Source of the DNA: Myxococcales bacterium
Lineage (GTDB): Bacteria > Myxococcota_A > Bradymonadia > UBA7976 > UBA1532
Reading direction: 5' to 3'
DNA: 64,000 nucleotides
Assembly: GCA_020633435.1 (NCBI GenBank)
Contig: JACKDP010000009.1
Location: forward strand, 62,001 to 126,000
In this document: in pieces, positions 16,871-24,434 of the stretch
Position numbering within the stretch: position 1 is the first letter of the stretch
Layout of the letters: each line of letters begins with the position of its first letter
Position numbers and translations under genes: made by a program
Notes under the pieces: model-generated
The model's database searches: none
What the model was told of the DNA's origin: nothing
Seen by the model: only the letters and a program-made list of their open reading frames with translations

Positions 16871-18118
16871 GTGAGACGCACCCGCTGGCTCGGCCCGTAC
16901 CGCCTCCTCTACCGCATCGCCTCGGGCGGCATGGCGGAGATCTACCGTGCGGTCATCACCACGCCGGACGGCACGCCCCACGACGTCGCCATCAAGCGCC
17001 TGCTGCCCCGCTACAACGAGGACGAGGAGTTCATCACGATGCTGGCCGACGAGGCCCGCATCACCGCCGAGCTCTCGCATCCCAACATCGCGCAGGTCTA
17101 CGAGTTCGGCGTGGTCGACGGGCAGCATGTGCTGGCGATGGAGTTCCTGGACGCCGTCGACCTGCGCTCCCTGCTGCGGCGCTGCCGGGAGCGGGAGCAG
17201 CCCATCTCCCCCACCCTGGCCGTCTTCATCGTCGAGCAGGCCCTGCGCGGGCTGCACTACGCCCACACCCGCGTCGGCCCCGACGGGCAGCCCATGAACG
17301 TCGTCCACCGCGACTTCAGCCCGTCCAACCTGCTCGTGAGCTTCGACGGGCAGGTGAAGCTCATCGACTTCGGCATCGCCAAGGCCCGCCTGAACCGGTC
17401 CCACACCCGGGGCGGCATCATCAAGGGCAAGGTGAAGTACATGAGCCCCGAGCAGACGCTGGGCCGGCGCCTCGACGCCCGCTCCGACGTCTTCGCGGCC
17501 GGCGTCGTGCTCTACTACGCCGTCACGGGGCAGCTCCCGTTCTTCGCGCCCAGCGACGCCGAGCTGATGGTGGCCATCCGTGAGCAGGATCCCGATCCGC
17601 CGAGCCGCCAGCACCCGCTCCTCGACCCGGCCTTCGACGCCTTGCTGCTGCGGGCCCTGCGCAAGGAGCCCGAGGCCCGCTACCCCGGCGCCGCCGACTT
17701 CGCCGACGCCCTCCACGCCTGGCTGGCGAGCCGCGATCCGGGCTGCGGGGCCGACCGCCTCGGCCGCCTGGTCTCGCGCATCTTCGCCCGGGAGCGCATG
17801 GAGGCGGAGCTGCAGGCGGGCGAGTGCGGCTTCGACGATGATCCCGAGCCCACGCCCTCCCAGGCCGCCCGGCACTACACCCGCCTGGTGGATCCCGGCC
17901 ACTTCACCGGCAGCCGCCTCGCGCCCGATCCCCGCGCGGACGTGGAGGCCTGGCTCGCGACGCGGCGCCACGAGGACGAGGACGACAGCGACGACTTCTG
18001 GACGGCGGACGCCGCCACCCATGAGCTGCCCCGCCGCGAGGACGCCACCAACCCCCACGGCTCCGCCAGCCAGACGCATGGCGGCGCCGACGAGACGACG
18101 ACGCGGCGCGCCCGCTGA
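16871..18118 (+). CDS. Ser/Thr protein kinase (Hanks type), soluble
   Basis: A 415-residue protein, kinase domain about 8-275. The Gly loop is RIASGGMAEIYRA, the lysine VAIKRL, the catalytic loop VHRDFSPSN, the metal motif DFGIAKA and the activation-segment end YMSPEQ. All key residues are present, so it should be active. The C-terminal 140 residues are acidic and Arg-rich without a transmembrane helix or known sensor domain, so it is cytoplasmic. The family commonly controls development and metabolism in myxobacteria. The start at 16871 is chosen from promoter spacing; 16832 would add 13 residues. Confidence 0.93.
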   Translation: MRRTRWLGPYRLLYRIASGGMAEIYRAVITTPDGTPHDVAIKRLLPRYNEDEEFITMLADEARITAELSHPNIAQVYEFGVVDGQHVLAMEFLDAVDLRSLLRRCREREQPISPTLAVFIVEQALRGLHYAHTRVGPDGQPMNVVHRDFSPSNLLVSFDGQVKLIDFGIAKARLNRSHTRGGIIKGKVKYMSPEQTLGRRLDARSDVFAAGVVLYYAVTGQLPFFAPSDAELMVAIREQDPDPPSRQHPLLDPAFDALLLRALRKEPEARYPGAADFADALHAWLASRDPGCGADRLGRLVSRIFARERMEAELQAGECGFDDDPEPTPSQAARHYTRLVDPGHFTGSRLAPDPRADVEAWLATRRHEDEDDSDDFWTADAATHELPRREDATNPHGSASQTHGGADETTTRRAR

Positions 18119-18129
18119 GCCTCAGCGGG
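18111..18129. terminator. 8-bp hairpin containing both stop codons of a convergent pair
   Basis: CCCGCTGA-GCC-TCAGCGGG. The TGA of the kinase gene closes the left arm and the TGA of the leftward metallophosphoesterase gene opens the right arm. No T-tract. Confidence 0.5.
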
Positions 18130-19651
18130 GCGTCGAGGGCTCGTAGACGACGCCCTCGCGCCGCACGCAGCACCACCGTTTCAGCAAGGGATTCGCGACC
18201 TTGGCGCCCGGGTCGAGCAGCTCCACGAAGGTCGTGGGGCAGGTGCACGGCTCGCCCTCGCGGTGGCGGGGCGTCTCGGGCGCGATGAAGTTGCCGGTGT
18301 TGATGTAGAAGCGCCGGTGGTTCCAGTCCATGCGGCGGCGCCGGGCGCGGTGGCAGTGCCCCATGGCGACGACGGGCACGTCCAGCAGGCGGCTGATGGC
18401 CTCGGCCTTCTCGTCGAGCTTGCGCTGGATGTCCGTCGGGAACCGCGACCGCACGAACCGCGACCAGGCGTAGCCGGCGCCCAGCACCGCGCCCAGCAGG
18501 CCGAGCTCGATGACGGGGCCCCACTCCGCCATGAGCAGGATGATCGCGACCAGGAAGACCAGGACCGCAGCCGTCATCTCCCCGAGGCCGAGGATGGCGT
18601 AGATGCCGAGGGGGCTGGCCATGACCGAGGACGCCCCGAGGCTCTCCAGCACCGCGAGCTGCTCGTCGGTCAGCCCGCCGCGCTCGCAGAGCTCGCGGGC
18701 CCGCTCCTGGTGGGCGGCCTCGGCGTGCTCGCTGCGGAAGCGCCCGTGCTGCAGGTGGTAGCGCACGGCGCGGCTCAGCAGCGTCAGGTAGCGGTGGCCC
18801 ACCCCGGCGACGGCCTTCAGCAGGCTGCCCTGGGCGCGGTAGTAGCGGACGTAGTCCGGCACCCGCCAGTGCTCCTTGTCATGCGTCTTGAAGCCGCGCT
18901 CCAGGTTGGCGAAGTAGCGGATGGCCAGCCCGCTCATGGGCACCACCAGCTCCTCCTCCCCCTCGGGCCGCAGCGGGCAGAGCTGGGGCGGCGTCGTGCA
19001 GAACTCGTCGAACCGGTGGCCATGCTCCACGTAGAGCAGCCCCGGCTGGTAGTAGAACCAGGCGTTGAAGTGGATGCGGCTGGCGAAGGCCTCGGGGTCG
19101 TCGCCCGCGCCATCCTCGCCCCCGAAGAACAGGTCGACGAGGCCGCGCACGAGCAGGTCGCGCACGCTGGGCCAGAAGAGCTCCTCGTCGTGGTTGCCCT
19201 GCACCACCTCCACCCGGTTGCCCGCGCCGATGAAGGCCGCCAGGAACACGAAGACGGACCGGTGGCGCTCCATCAGGCGGGCGAGCTTCCAGGTGGACTC
19301 GGCCTCTCGGGTGCCCAGGCCGAAGCGCCGCGCCTCCTCGTCCGCGCCATCCGGCACGATCGTGACCTGCAGGAAGTCGAAGAGGTCGCCGCCCAGCACC
19401 AGGCGCCAGGGCCGCCCGCCCGGGCGGTGGTGGGTGTGGTGGTCGAGGAAGGCGCAGATGTGCGCGTCGTACTCGGCCCCCCGCTTCAGGTACTCGATGC
19501 GGGAGTGCTCCTTGCACGCCTCACCCAGGTGCAGATCGCTGATCAGCAACAGGTTTTCGCCCTCGACCGGGATGGCGGCGTCGTCGGAGGGGGGCATGGC
19601 GGGGCCGCCCCGCGGCGCGAGGCCGAGCAGGCGTCGGAGGCGTCCGATCAC
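18122..19651 (-). CDS. Membrane-associated metallophosphoesterase
   Basis: A 509-residue calcineurin-like phosphoesterase. Two-metal motifs appear in order: LLISDLHLGE, LVLGGDLFDF, VVQGNHDEEL, YVEHGHRFDEF and, after a long insertion, VVAMGHCHRARR. The insertion (about 255-430) carries two adjacent hydrophobic helices (about 355-405) that should anchor it in the membrane. Usual substrates of the fold are nucleotides, UDP-sugars or phosphoproteins; this one is not assignable. The GTG start is 3 nt after the preceding gene, so the pair forms an operon. Confidence 0.88.
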   Translation of the reverse strand: MIGRLRRLLGLAPRGGPAMPPSDDAAIPVEGENLLLISDLHLGEACKEHSRIEYLKRGAEYDAHICAFLDHHTHHRPGGRPWRLVLGGDLFDFLQVTIVPDGADEEARRFGLGTREAESTWKLARLMERHRSVFVFLAAFIGAGNRVEVVQGNHDEELFWPSVRDLLVRGLVDLFFGGEDGAGDDPEAFASRIHFNAWFYYQPGLLYVEHGHRFDEFCTTPPQLCPLRPEGEEELVVPMSGLAIRYFANLERGFKTHDKEHWRVPDYVRYYRAQGSLLKAVAGVGHRYLTLLSRAVRYHLQHGRFRSEHAEAAHQERARELCERGGLTDEQLAVLESLGASSVMASPLGIYAILGLGEMTAAVLVFLVAIILLMAEWGPVIELGLLGAVLGAGYAWSRFVRSRFPTDIQRKLDEKAEAISRLLDVPVVAMGHCHRARRRRMDWNHRRFYINTGNFIAPETPRHREGEPCTCPTTFVELLDPGAKVANPLLKRWCCVRREGVVYEPSTPR

Positions 19652-19654
19652 GGT

Positions 19655-21127
19655 TCAGCCCAGATCCGCTCGCTCCCGGCAGGGCAGGTCGCAGCGGCGG
19701 CGCTGGGCGCAGCCGTAGCCGCAGCCGGCCGCCCGGGCGAAGGCCGTGAGGGTGTGGTGGGCGCCGGCGCCGAAGGGCGCGGCGGCGGCCGCCGCGGCGC
19801 GCAGGGCCGTCATGTCGGCGGCGTAGGGCGTCGCCAGGAAGCCCAGCCGGTAGAGGACGTCGCGCACCCGGCGGTCGGGCAGCGTCGCGAAGGCCTCGGC
19901 CCCCTGGCGCCGGATGACGCCCAGGCCGGCGAGCGTCCAGAGCATCCAGAAGAGCTCCAGCCCGAAGAGGCCGCGCCCGAAGGCGGCCTCCAGCGCCTCG
20001 AAGGCGCCGGCCGCGTCGTCGGCGCGCTCCAGCGTGGCCGCCAGATCGGGGGCCTCGGCCACCCGCCGCGCCACCACCGAGGCCGTGATGAGGGCGTCGG
20101 CGTCCACCTGCACCGGGCCATCCGGGCGGGTGCCGGCGTGCAGCGCGTCGAGGGCGCCCGAGTCGCGCAGGGCGGCGAACCGATCCACCGCGCGGTGGGC
20201 GTCAGGGCCGAAGGCCAGCGCCGCGGCGACCCCCAGGCGGAAGATGCCCTGATCGGGATCCTCCTGGAACGCCTCGGCGTCGAGGCCGAAGTCGTCGGCC
20301 GTCGGCCGGGGGTCGTCCACGGCCTCCTCGCCCCACCAGGCCAGGATGCGCTCGGCCGCGAGGGCGCGCTCCGGCTCGGCGAAGACCACCAGGTCGCGGA
20401 AGCTGGCCGCGGGCACGGGGCGGCCGCGCCCGAGGGGCGAGACGCCGACGGGGGGCGCCTCGCGCGCGGGCGGCGGCGGGGCCTGCACCACCACCGGCGG
20501 CGGCGCGACCAGGGCTGGGATGGGCGCCGGGGCCGGGGCCGGCTCCTCGGCCGCCACCCCCACCTCCGGCTCGTCCTGGTCCTCCTCGAGGAACTCCTCG
20601 ACGTCGAAGCCGAGGATCCGCGGTCCGAAGGTCGCCCGGGCCTGGTCGGTCAGGGCCAGCGCGATGCCCACGAGCCGGAAGAGGCCGAGGGCCTGCCCCA
20701 GCCGCAGCCACGCCCGCACCTCGGGCCCCGAGAGCCGCGTCCCCGCATAGGCGAAGGAATCCAGGTACTTGAGCAGCTCGTTCACCGAGTGGACCCGCTC
20801 CTCGAGGCGCTGGAACACGGTGGTGAACAGCAGCGGGTTGATCTCCCAGAGCCGGTCCGCGAGGAGCTGCTGGCAGGCCGCCTCGCCCCCCGCCAGGCCC
20901 CGCACGAGCGGGGAGGGCCGGATGGGATCGTCCTGCACGAGGCGGAAGAAGCGCAGGAGCTGCGGCAGGCGCTCACGGCTCCAGAGCTCGGCCCCCTTCA
21001 GCCGGCGCCGCAGCTCGCGGAACGGCTCGCCCTCGGCGGGGATCGCCCGCAGGACGTCGAGGAGGACGGTGAGGGCGCGCGCGGGCTCGCCCGGCGGCAG
21101 CGCGGGGAATTCGGTGAACTGCGGCAT
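19655..21127 (-). CDS. Large cytoplasmic protein of unknown family
   Basis: A 490-residue protein without signal peptide or membrane helix. The N-terminal 190 residues are helical (LLDVLRAIPAEGEPFRELRR; NPLLFTTVFQRLEERVHSV). A Pro/Ala hinge (about 205-245) follows, then a second helical region, and a Cys-rich end (CGYGCAQRRRCDLPC) that could bind a metal. I recognise no family. The ATG at 21127 is chosen because TACATT lies 8 nt upstream. The metallophosphoesterase follows after 3 nt, suggesting related work. Confidence 0.75.
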   Translation of the reverse strand: MPQFTEFPALPPGEPARALTVLLDVLRAIPAEGEPFRELRRRLKGAELWSRERLPQLLRFFRLVQDDPIRPSPLVRGLAGGEAACQQLLADRLWEINPLLFTTVFQRLEERVHSVNELLKYLDSFAYAGTRLSGPEVRAWLRLGQALGLFRLVGIALALTDQARATFGPRILGFDVEEFLEEDQDEPEVGVAAEEPAPAPAPIPALVAPPPVVVQAPPPPAREAPPVGVSPLGRGRPVPAASFRDLVVFAEPERALAAERILAWWGEEAVDDPRPTADDFGLDAEAFQEDPDQGIFRLGVAAALAFGPDAHRAVDRFAALRDSGALDALHAGTRPDGPVQVDADALITASVVARRVAEAPDLAATLERADDAAGAFEALEAAFGRGLFGLELFWMLWTLAGLGVIRRQGAEAFATLPDRRVRDVLYRLGFLATPYAADMTALRAAAAAAAPFGAGAHHTLTAFARAAGCGYGCAQRRRCDLPCRERADLG

Positions 21128-21135
21128 GGGCCCGA

Positions 21136-21164
21136 AATGTATGCCGGCCCACGGCCCGAAGCAA
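21136..21164 (-). promoter_or_regulatory. Leaderless-type promoter
   Basis: Reading leftward: TTGCTT, 17 nt, TACATT, 8 nt, ATG at 21127. It is divergent from the OmpA-like gene's promoter. Confidence 0.6.
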
Positions 21165-21221
21165 CCGCGGCGGCGGCGGCGGGGGCTCGGCGCGGGGGCC
21201 ACTGTAGGCCCCGCGCCTACG

Positions 21222-21250
21222 GTGACGGGCGGCGGAGGGCGCGGTACAGT
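21222..21250 (+). promoter_or_regulatory. Promoter of the OmpA-like lipoprotein gene
   Basis: GTGACG, 17 nt, TACAGT. The leader would be about 22 nt and carries GGAGGA before the ATG at 21279. Confidence 0.55.
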
Positions 21251-21278
21251 CAGGGCAGACTTGCCTGGAGGACGACCC

Positions 21279-22127
21279 ATGCGTCGATGGATGTGGATGA
21301 CGGCCCTGCTCGCCGCCTGCGGCCCGCGGGCCCAGCAGGTGTCCGAGGAGGCCCCCGCCGAAGCCCAGGGGGAGGATCCCAACCTCGTGATCCTCAAGTA
21401 CGAGCAGAAGACCCAGGAGCTGGTGGACACCACCAACAAGCTCACCGAGACGCGCGGCAAGCTCGACGAGCAGCAGCGCCGCCTGGCCATCATCTGCAAC
21501 GACTACCCCGACCACGCGGTCTGCCAGCCCCAGACCCAGGCCGCCTACGCGCGCGCCCTCTTCTGCGAGGACAAGGAGTTCACCACCCACGTCGACGAGG
21601 TGGTCGCCGCGTGCAACCAGGGCACCTGCAAGCAGCTCGACGAGGCCGCCATGATCACCCGGCAGCAGTACATGCTGCTGACCCAGCGGCTCCCCCACTC
21701 CCTCATCACGTTCGGCGCCTCCTCCACGCGCCTGGACGGCGATGACAAGCGCCAGCTCCAGCAGTTCGTCGAGAACATGGGCGCTGAGAAGGGCTACGTG
21801 ATCATCGTCGGGCGGGCCAGCAAGGACGGCTCCTGGAAGCGCAACGTCCAGCTCGCCATCGATCGCGCCGAGCACACCCGCCAGGAGCTGGTGAAGAGCA
21901 TGGGCCTCGATCCCGCGCGGGTCGGCTACATCACCTACGGCCACGACAAGATGTACCTGACGGCCCTCGACGCCGAGCGCCTGTCCCAGAAGAAGCTCTC
22001 GCCCAAGCAGGCCAACCGCAGCGCCCTGATCTTCGCCTACCCCTGCTTCGAGGGGAAGGCCACGCCCGTCGTGCCCGAGCTCATGCTCGATCCCATCCCG
22101 GTCGAAGGCGGTGGCCGTGCGCGCTGA
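21279..22127 (+). CDS. OmpA-C-like lipoprotein
   Basis: A 282-residue lipoprotein with GGAGGA before the ATG and lipobox ALLAAC. Residues about 38-70 form a coiled coil (QKTQELVDTTNKLTETRGKL). Residues about 140-250 resemble the peptidoglycan-binding OmpA fold (ITFGASSTRLDGDDKRQLQQ; VIIVGRASKDGSWKRNVQLA; RVGYITYGHDKM). A basic/Asn ending (KQANRSALIFAY) takes the place of the usual NRRV. Four cysteines in the middle may form disulfides. It probably tethers the outer membrane to the cell wall. It overlaps the next gene by 17 nt. Confidence 0.82.
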   Translation: MRRWMWMTALLAACGPRAQQVSEEAPAEAQGEDPNLVILKYEQKTQELVDTTNKLTETRGKLDEQQRRLAIICNDYPDHAVCQPQTQAAYARALFCEDKEFTTHVDEVVAACNQGTCKQLDEAAMITRQQYMLLTQRLPHSLITFGASSTRLDGDDKRQLQQFVENMGAEKGYVIIVGRASKDGSWKRNVQLAIDRAEHTRQELVKSMGLDPARVGYITYGHDKMYLTALDAERLSQKKLSPKQANRSALIFAYPCFEGKATPVVPELMLDPIPVEGGGRAR

Positions 22128-22788
22128 GGTGCTCGGCGTCCTCCTGCTCTGCGCCTGCGGCTCCAGCCGGGCGGAGCCGGAGAAGCCGGATCCGGCCGTC
22201 GCCCGCGCCCAGGCGGAGGCCGCGAAGCGCCGCATCGAGCGCCTGGAGCAGGAGCTGGTGGAGGCCCGCGCGCGCCTCAACCAGACGGGGCCGCCGCCGG
22301 GGCCGCCCGCGCCTCGCCCCCCGGGCCTGAAGCCGGGGGACGGCCTGCGCCTCGAGCTCGGCACCGCCCGCTACGTCGAGCGCCCCGGCGAGCCGGCCCG
22401 CAACCGGTCCCTGGCCGAGCATGTGGGCCAGGGCCGCGGCGCCGTCCTCGCCCTCTGGGCCACCTGGTGCAAGCCCTGCATCGCCGACGACGAGCTCGTC
22501 CTCCTCCGCGACCTGCAGGCGCGACTCCCGCCGGATTTCCCTCTGGTTTCCATGGCTTGCGACGGGCTCGACGATGTGCGGACCCACGCGAAGGCGGGGC
22601 GGTTCGTGCACCCGGTCTGGCAGATCGACGACGGCCACCTGGCGGTGCTGCCCCAGGCCTTCATCCAGCAGCACGGGCTGGGCCTGCCCCTCTTCCTGGT
22701 GGTCGGCGCCGACGGCACGCTCAAGGCGTGGCGCAACAAGGCCCTGGACGCCGCGGTGGTCGAGGAGATCCTGGCGGCGTCGCGCTAG
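22111..22788 (+). CDS. TlpA-like thioredoxin-fold lipoprotein
   Basis: A 225-residue lipoprotein. The signal peptide ends in LLLCAC, a helical linker (about 25-55, ERLEQELVEARARL) follows, then a thioredoxin fold with the active site WATWCKPC near residue 117 and the cis-Pro segment LGLPLFLVVGADG. It should carry out thiol-disulfide exchange in the periplasm, plausibly for the Cys-containing OmpA-like protein encoded just upstream or for cytochrome c maturation. A second GTG at 22117 has better spacing to the AAGG ribosome site, so the true start may be two codons later. Confidence 0.88.
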   Translation: MAVRAEVLGVLLLCACGSSRAEPEKPDPAVARAQAEAAKRRIERLEQELVEARARLNQTGPPPGPPAPRPPGLKPGDGLRLELGTARYVERPGEPARNRSLAEHVGQGRGAVLALWATWCKPCIADDELVLLRDLQARLPPDFPLVSMACDGLDDVRTHAKAGRFVHPVWQIDDGHLAVLPQAFIQQHGLGLPLFLVVGADGTLKAWRNKALDAAVVEEILAASR

Positions 22789-23573
22789 CGGGGCCGCTGC
22801 AGGATGGGGATCATCCGCCAGGCGTTGGAGTCGTTCGAGAACGAGGTGTCGGCGTCCAGCGCCCCGAACCAGGCCACCGAGGTCAGGCCGGCCAGCCGCG
22901 CCGCCGCCTCCACCTCCGTGGCCGTCCAGCGCCGGTAGGTGACGTGATCGACCAGGGTGCGGATGCCGCGCCCGTCCGTGATGCGCATCAGCACCGTGGC
23001 CAGGCCCGTCTGCGACGTGGGGTCGAAGCGATCCCCCTCGGCCCCCCACGCGATGCGGACCTCGGTGGCGCCGCGCCGCTGGACCCAGCGGGTGACCGTC
23101 CGGGGCCGGGCCGTCATGAAGTCGCCGGGGTGGGCCATCTCCAGCACGTAGACGCCGCCCGGGTTCAGGGCCGCGCGGACCTGCGCCAGGTGGTCCACCA
23201 GGGCGTCCAGGTCGAGGAGGTGGCCCACCGAGTCGAGCATGGCGATGGCGAGATCGACGGGCGCCGGCAGCTGGAACGCCTGCATGTCGCCCAGGCCCAC
23301 GGCCACCTCCACCCCGGCGGCGGCGGCCAGCTCCCGGGCGTAGTCGCACATGGCCGGGGAACGATCGAGCGTGCAGACCTCGACCCCCAGGCGCGCCAGC
23401 TCGATGGCGTGGCGCGCGGGGCCGGCCGCGAGCTCCAGGGCCCGACGGGGCGCCGGGGTGCCCGGGATGCGGCTCACCCAGTCGAGGATGACCTCGACCT
23501 CCCGGGGGATGTCGCGATAGCCGAAGGCGATGTCGTACACCGCCGGCATGTCGTAGACCGACTGGGTCTCCAC
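22785..23573 (-). CDS. Class I SAM-dependent methyltransferase
   Basis: A 262-residue methyltransferase. Motif I is ALELAAGPARHAIELARLG (about 40-58), the acidic end of strand 2 is VCTLDRS, and the post-II segment is VDLAIAMLDSVGHLLD. Extra beta strands follow (about 170-215), as in methyltransferases with a small C-terminal inserted sheet. The substrate is not assignable. The GTG start has GGGAGG 5 nt before it. Its stop shares the tetranucleotide CTAG with the stop of the convergent TlpA-like gene. Confidence 0.85.
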   Translation of the reverse strand: METQSVYDMPAVYDIAFGYRDIPREVEVILDWVSRIPGTPAPRRALELAAGPARHAIELARLGVEVCTLDRSPAMCDYARELAAAAGVEVAVGLGDMQAFQLPAPVDLAIAMLDSVGHLLDLDALVDHLAQVRAALNPGGVYVLEMAHPGDFMTARPRTVTRWVQRRGATEVRIAWGAEGDRFDPTSQTGLATVLMRITDGRGIRTLVDHVTYRRWTATEVEAAARLAGLTSVAWFGALDADTSFSNDSNAWRMIPILQRPR

Positions 23574-23689
23574 CCCCGCCTCCCGGCGCAGCAGCGCGTC
23601 AGGAGCGTAGGGGGCGCCGGGGCGGGCGTCAACGAGGGTGTGGGGGGTGGGGTGCGCCGCCGGCTCGTGCGGGGCGCCGGGAGCGAGGC

Positions 23690-24283
23690 TCAGGGGTTGG
23701 CCTGCTCGGGGGCCTGCTCGACGTCGCCGCCGCCGAAGCTGCCGGCCATGTCGGTGAGCTTGCCCTGGGCGATGTTCAGGCGCTCGATGGCCAGGTTGAG
23801 CTGCTCGGTGACGGTGGGCAGCACGAGGGCCTTGGGGCCGAGGAACTTGGTGGGGGCGGAGGTCACGAGGCCGGCGCCGCTGGAGATCAGGGCGGGGGCG
23901 TCCTTCGAGGCGGACTCGAAGAGGCTCTTGGCCAGGCTGAGGGGCTCCTTCTCGTCCTTGAAGCCCTGGACCTGCTCGCCAGCGGCGGCCTTCTTGCTGA
24001 TCTCGATGAGCTTCTCGGACACGAGGACCGAGCCGTAGACCTTGTTGGCCGACTCCACGAAGGTGTCGATCTCGGCGTCGGAGACCTTGGTGTACTTGAC
24101 CGGCTCGGTGAAGGGGTTCACCGCGGCGTGGGTCTCGGCGCTGCAGGCCGGGCAGATGCTGCCGACGGTCAGCTCGACCTCGGTCGTGGTGGGGGCACCG
24201 GCGAGGGCGCCGAGCTTGCCCATGGAGCCGCAGGCGGCGAGGAGGACGGTGATGGCGGCGAGGCCGAGGGTCTGAAGCTTCAT
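23690..24283 (-). CDS. Small lipoprotein, unknown function
   Basis: A 197-residue lipoprotein with AGGAGAG before its ATG and lipobox LLAAC. It contains one CxxC (GSICPACSAE, about residue 44) and is otherwise helical and much richer in Lys, Glu, Ser and Thr than its neighbours (SEKLIEISKKAAAGEQ). That composition hints at an abundant structural lipoprotein. No family recognised. Confidence 0.75.
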   Translation of the reverse strand: MKLQTLGLAAITVLLAACGSMGKLGALAGAPTTTEVELTVGSICPACSAETHAAVNPFTEPVKYTKVSDAEIDTFVESANKVYGSVLVSEKLIEISKKAAAGEQVQGFKDEKEPLSLAKSLFESASKDAPALISSGAGLVTSAPTKFLGPKALVLPTVTEQLNLAIERLNIAQGKLTDMAGSFGGGDVEQAPEQANP

Positions 24284-24372
24284 AGGTCTCTCTCTCCTGG
24301 CGTGAGGGCGTCGGGCCCCAAACAGATCAGCCGCCGGCCGAGCGCTCGACGACCGATGCGGTCTGAGGCGCC

Positions 24373-24401
24373 GTCCTACCGGTCCTGCCATGAGATCGCA
24401 A
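24373..24401 (-). promoter_or_regulatory. Candidate promoter of the small lipoprotein gene
   Basis: Reading leftward: TTGCGA, 17 nt, TAGGAC. The leader would be about 85 nt, the longest inferred in this window. Confidence 0.35.
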
Positions 24402-24434
24402 GGGAATGTCGCCTTCGGACCCCCGAAACCCGCC

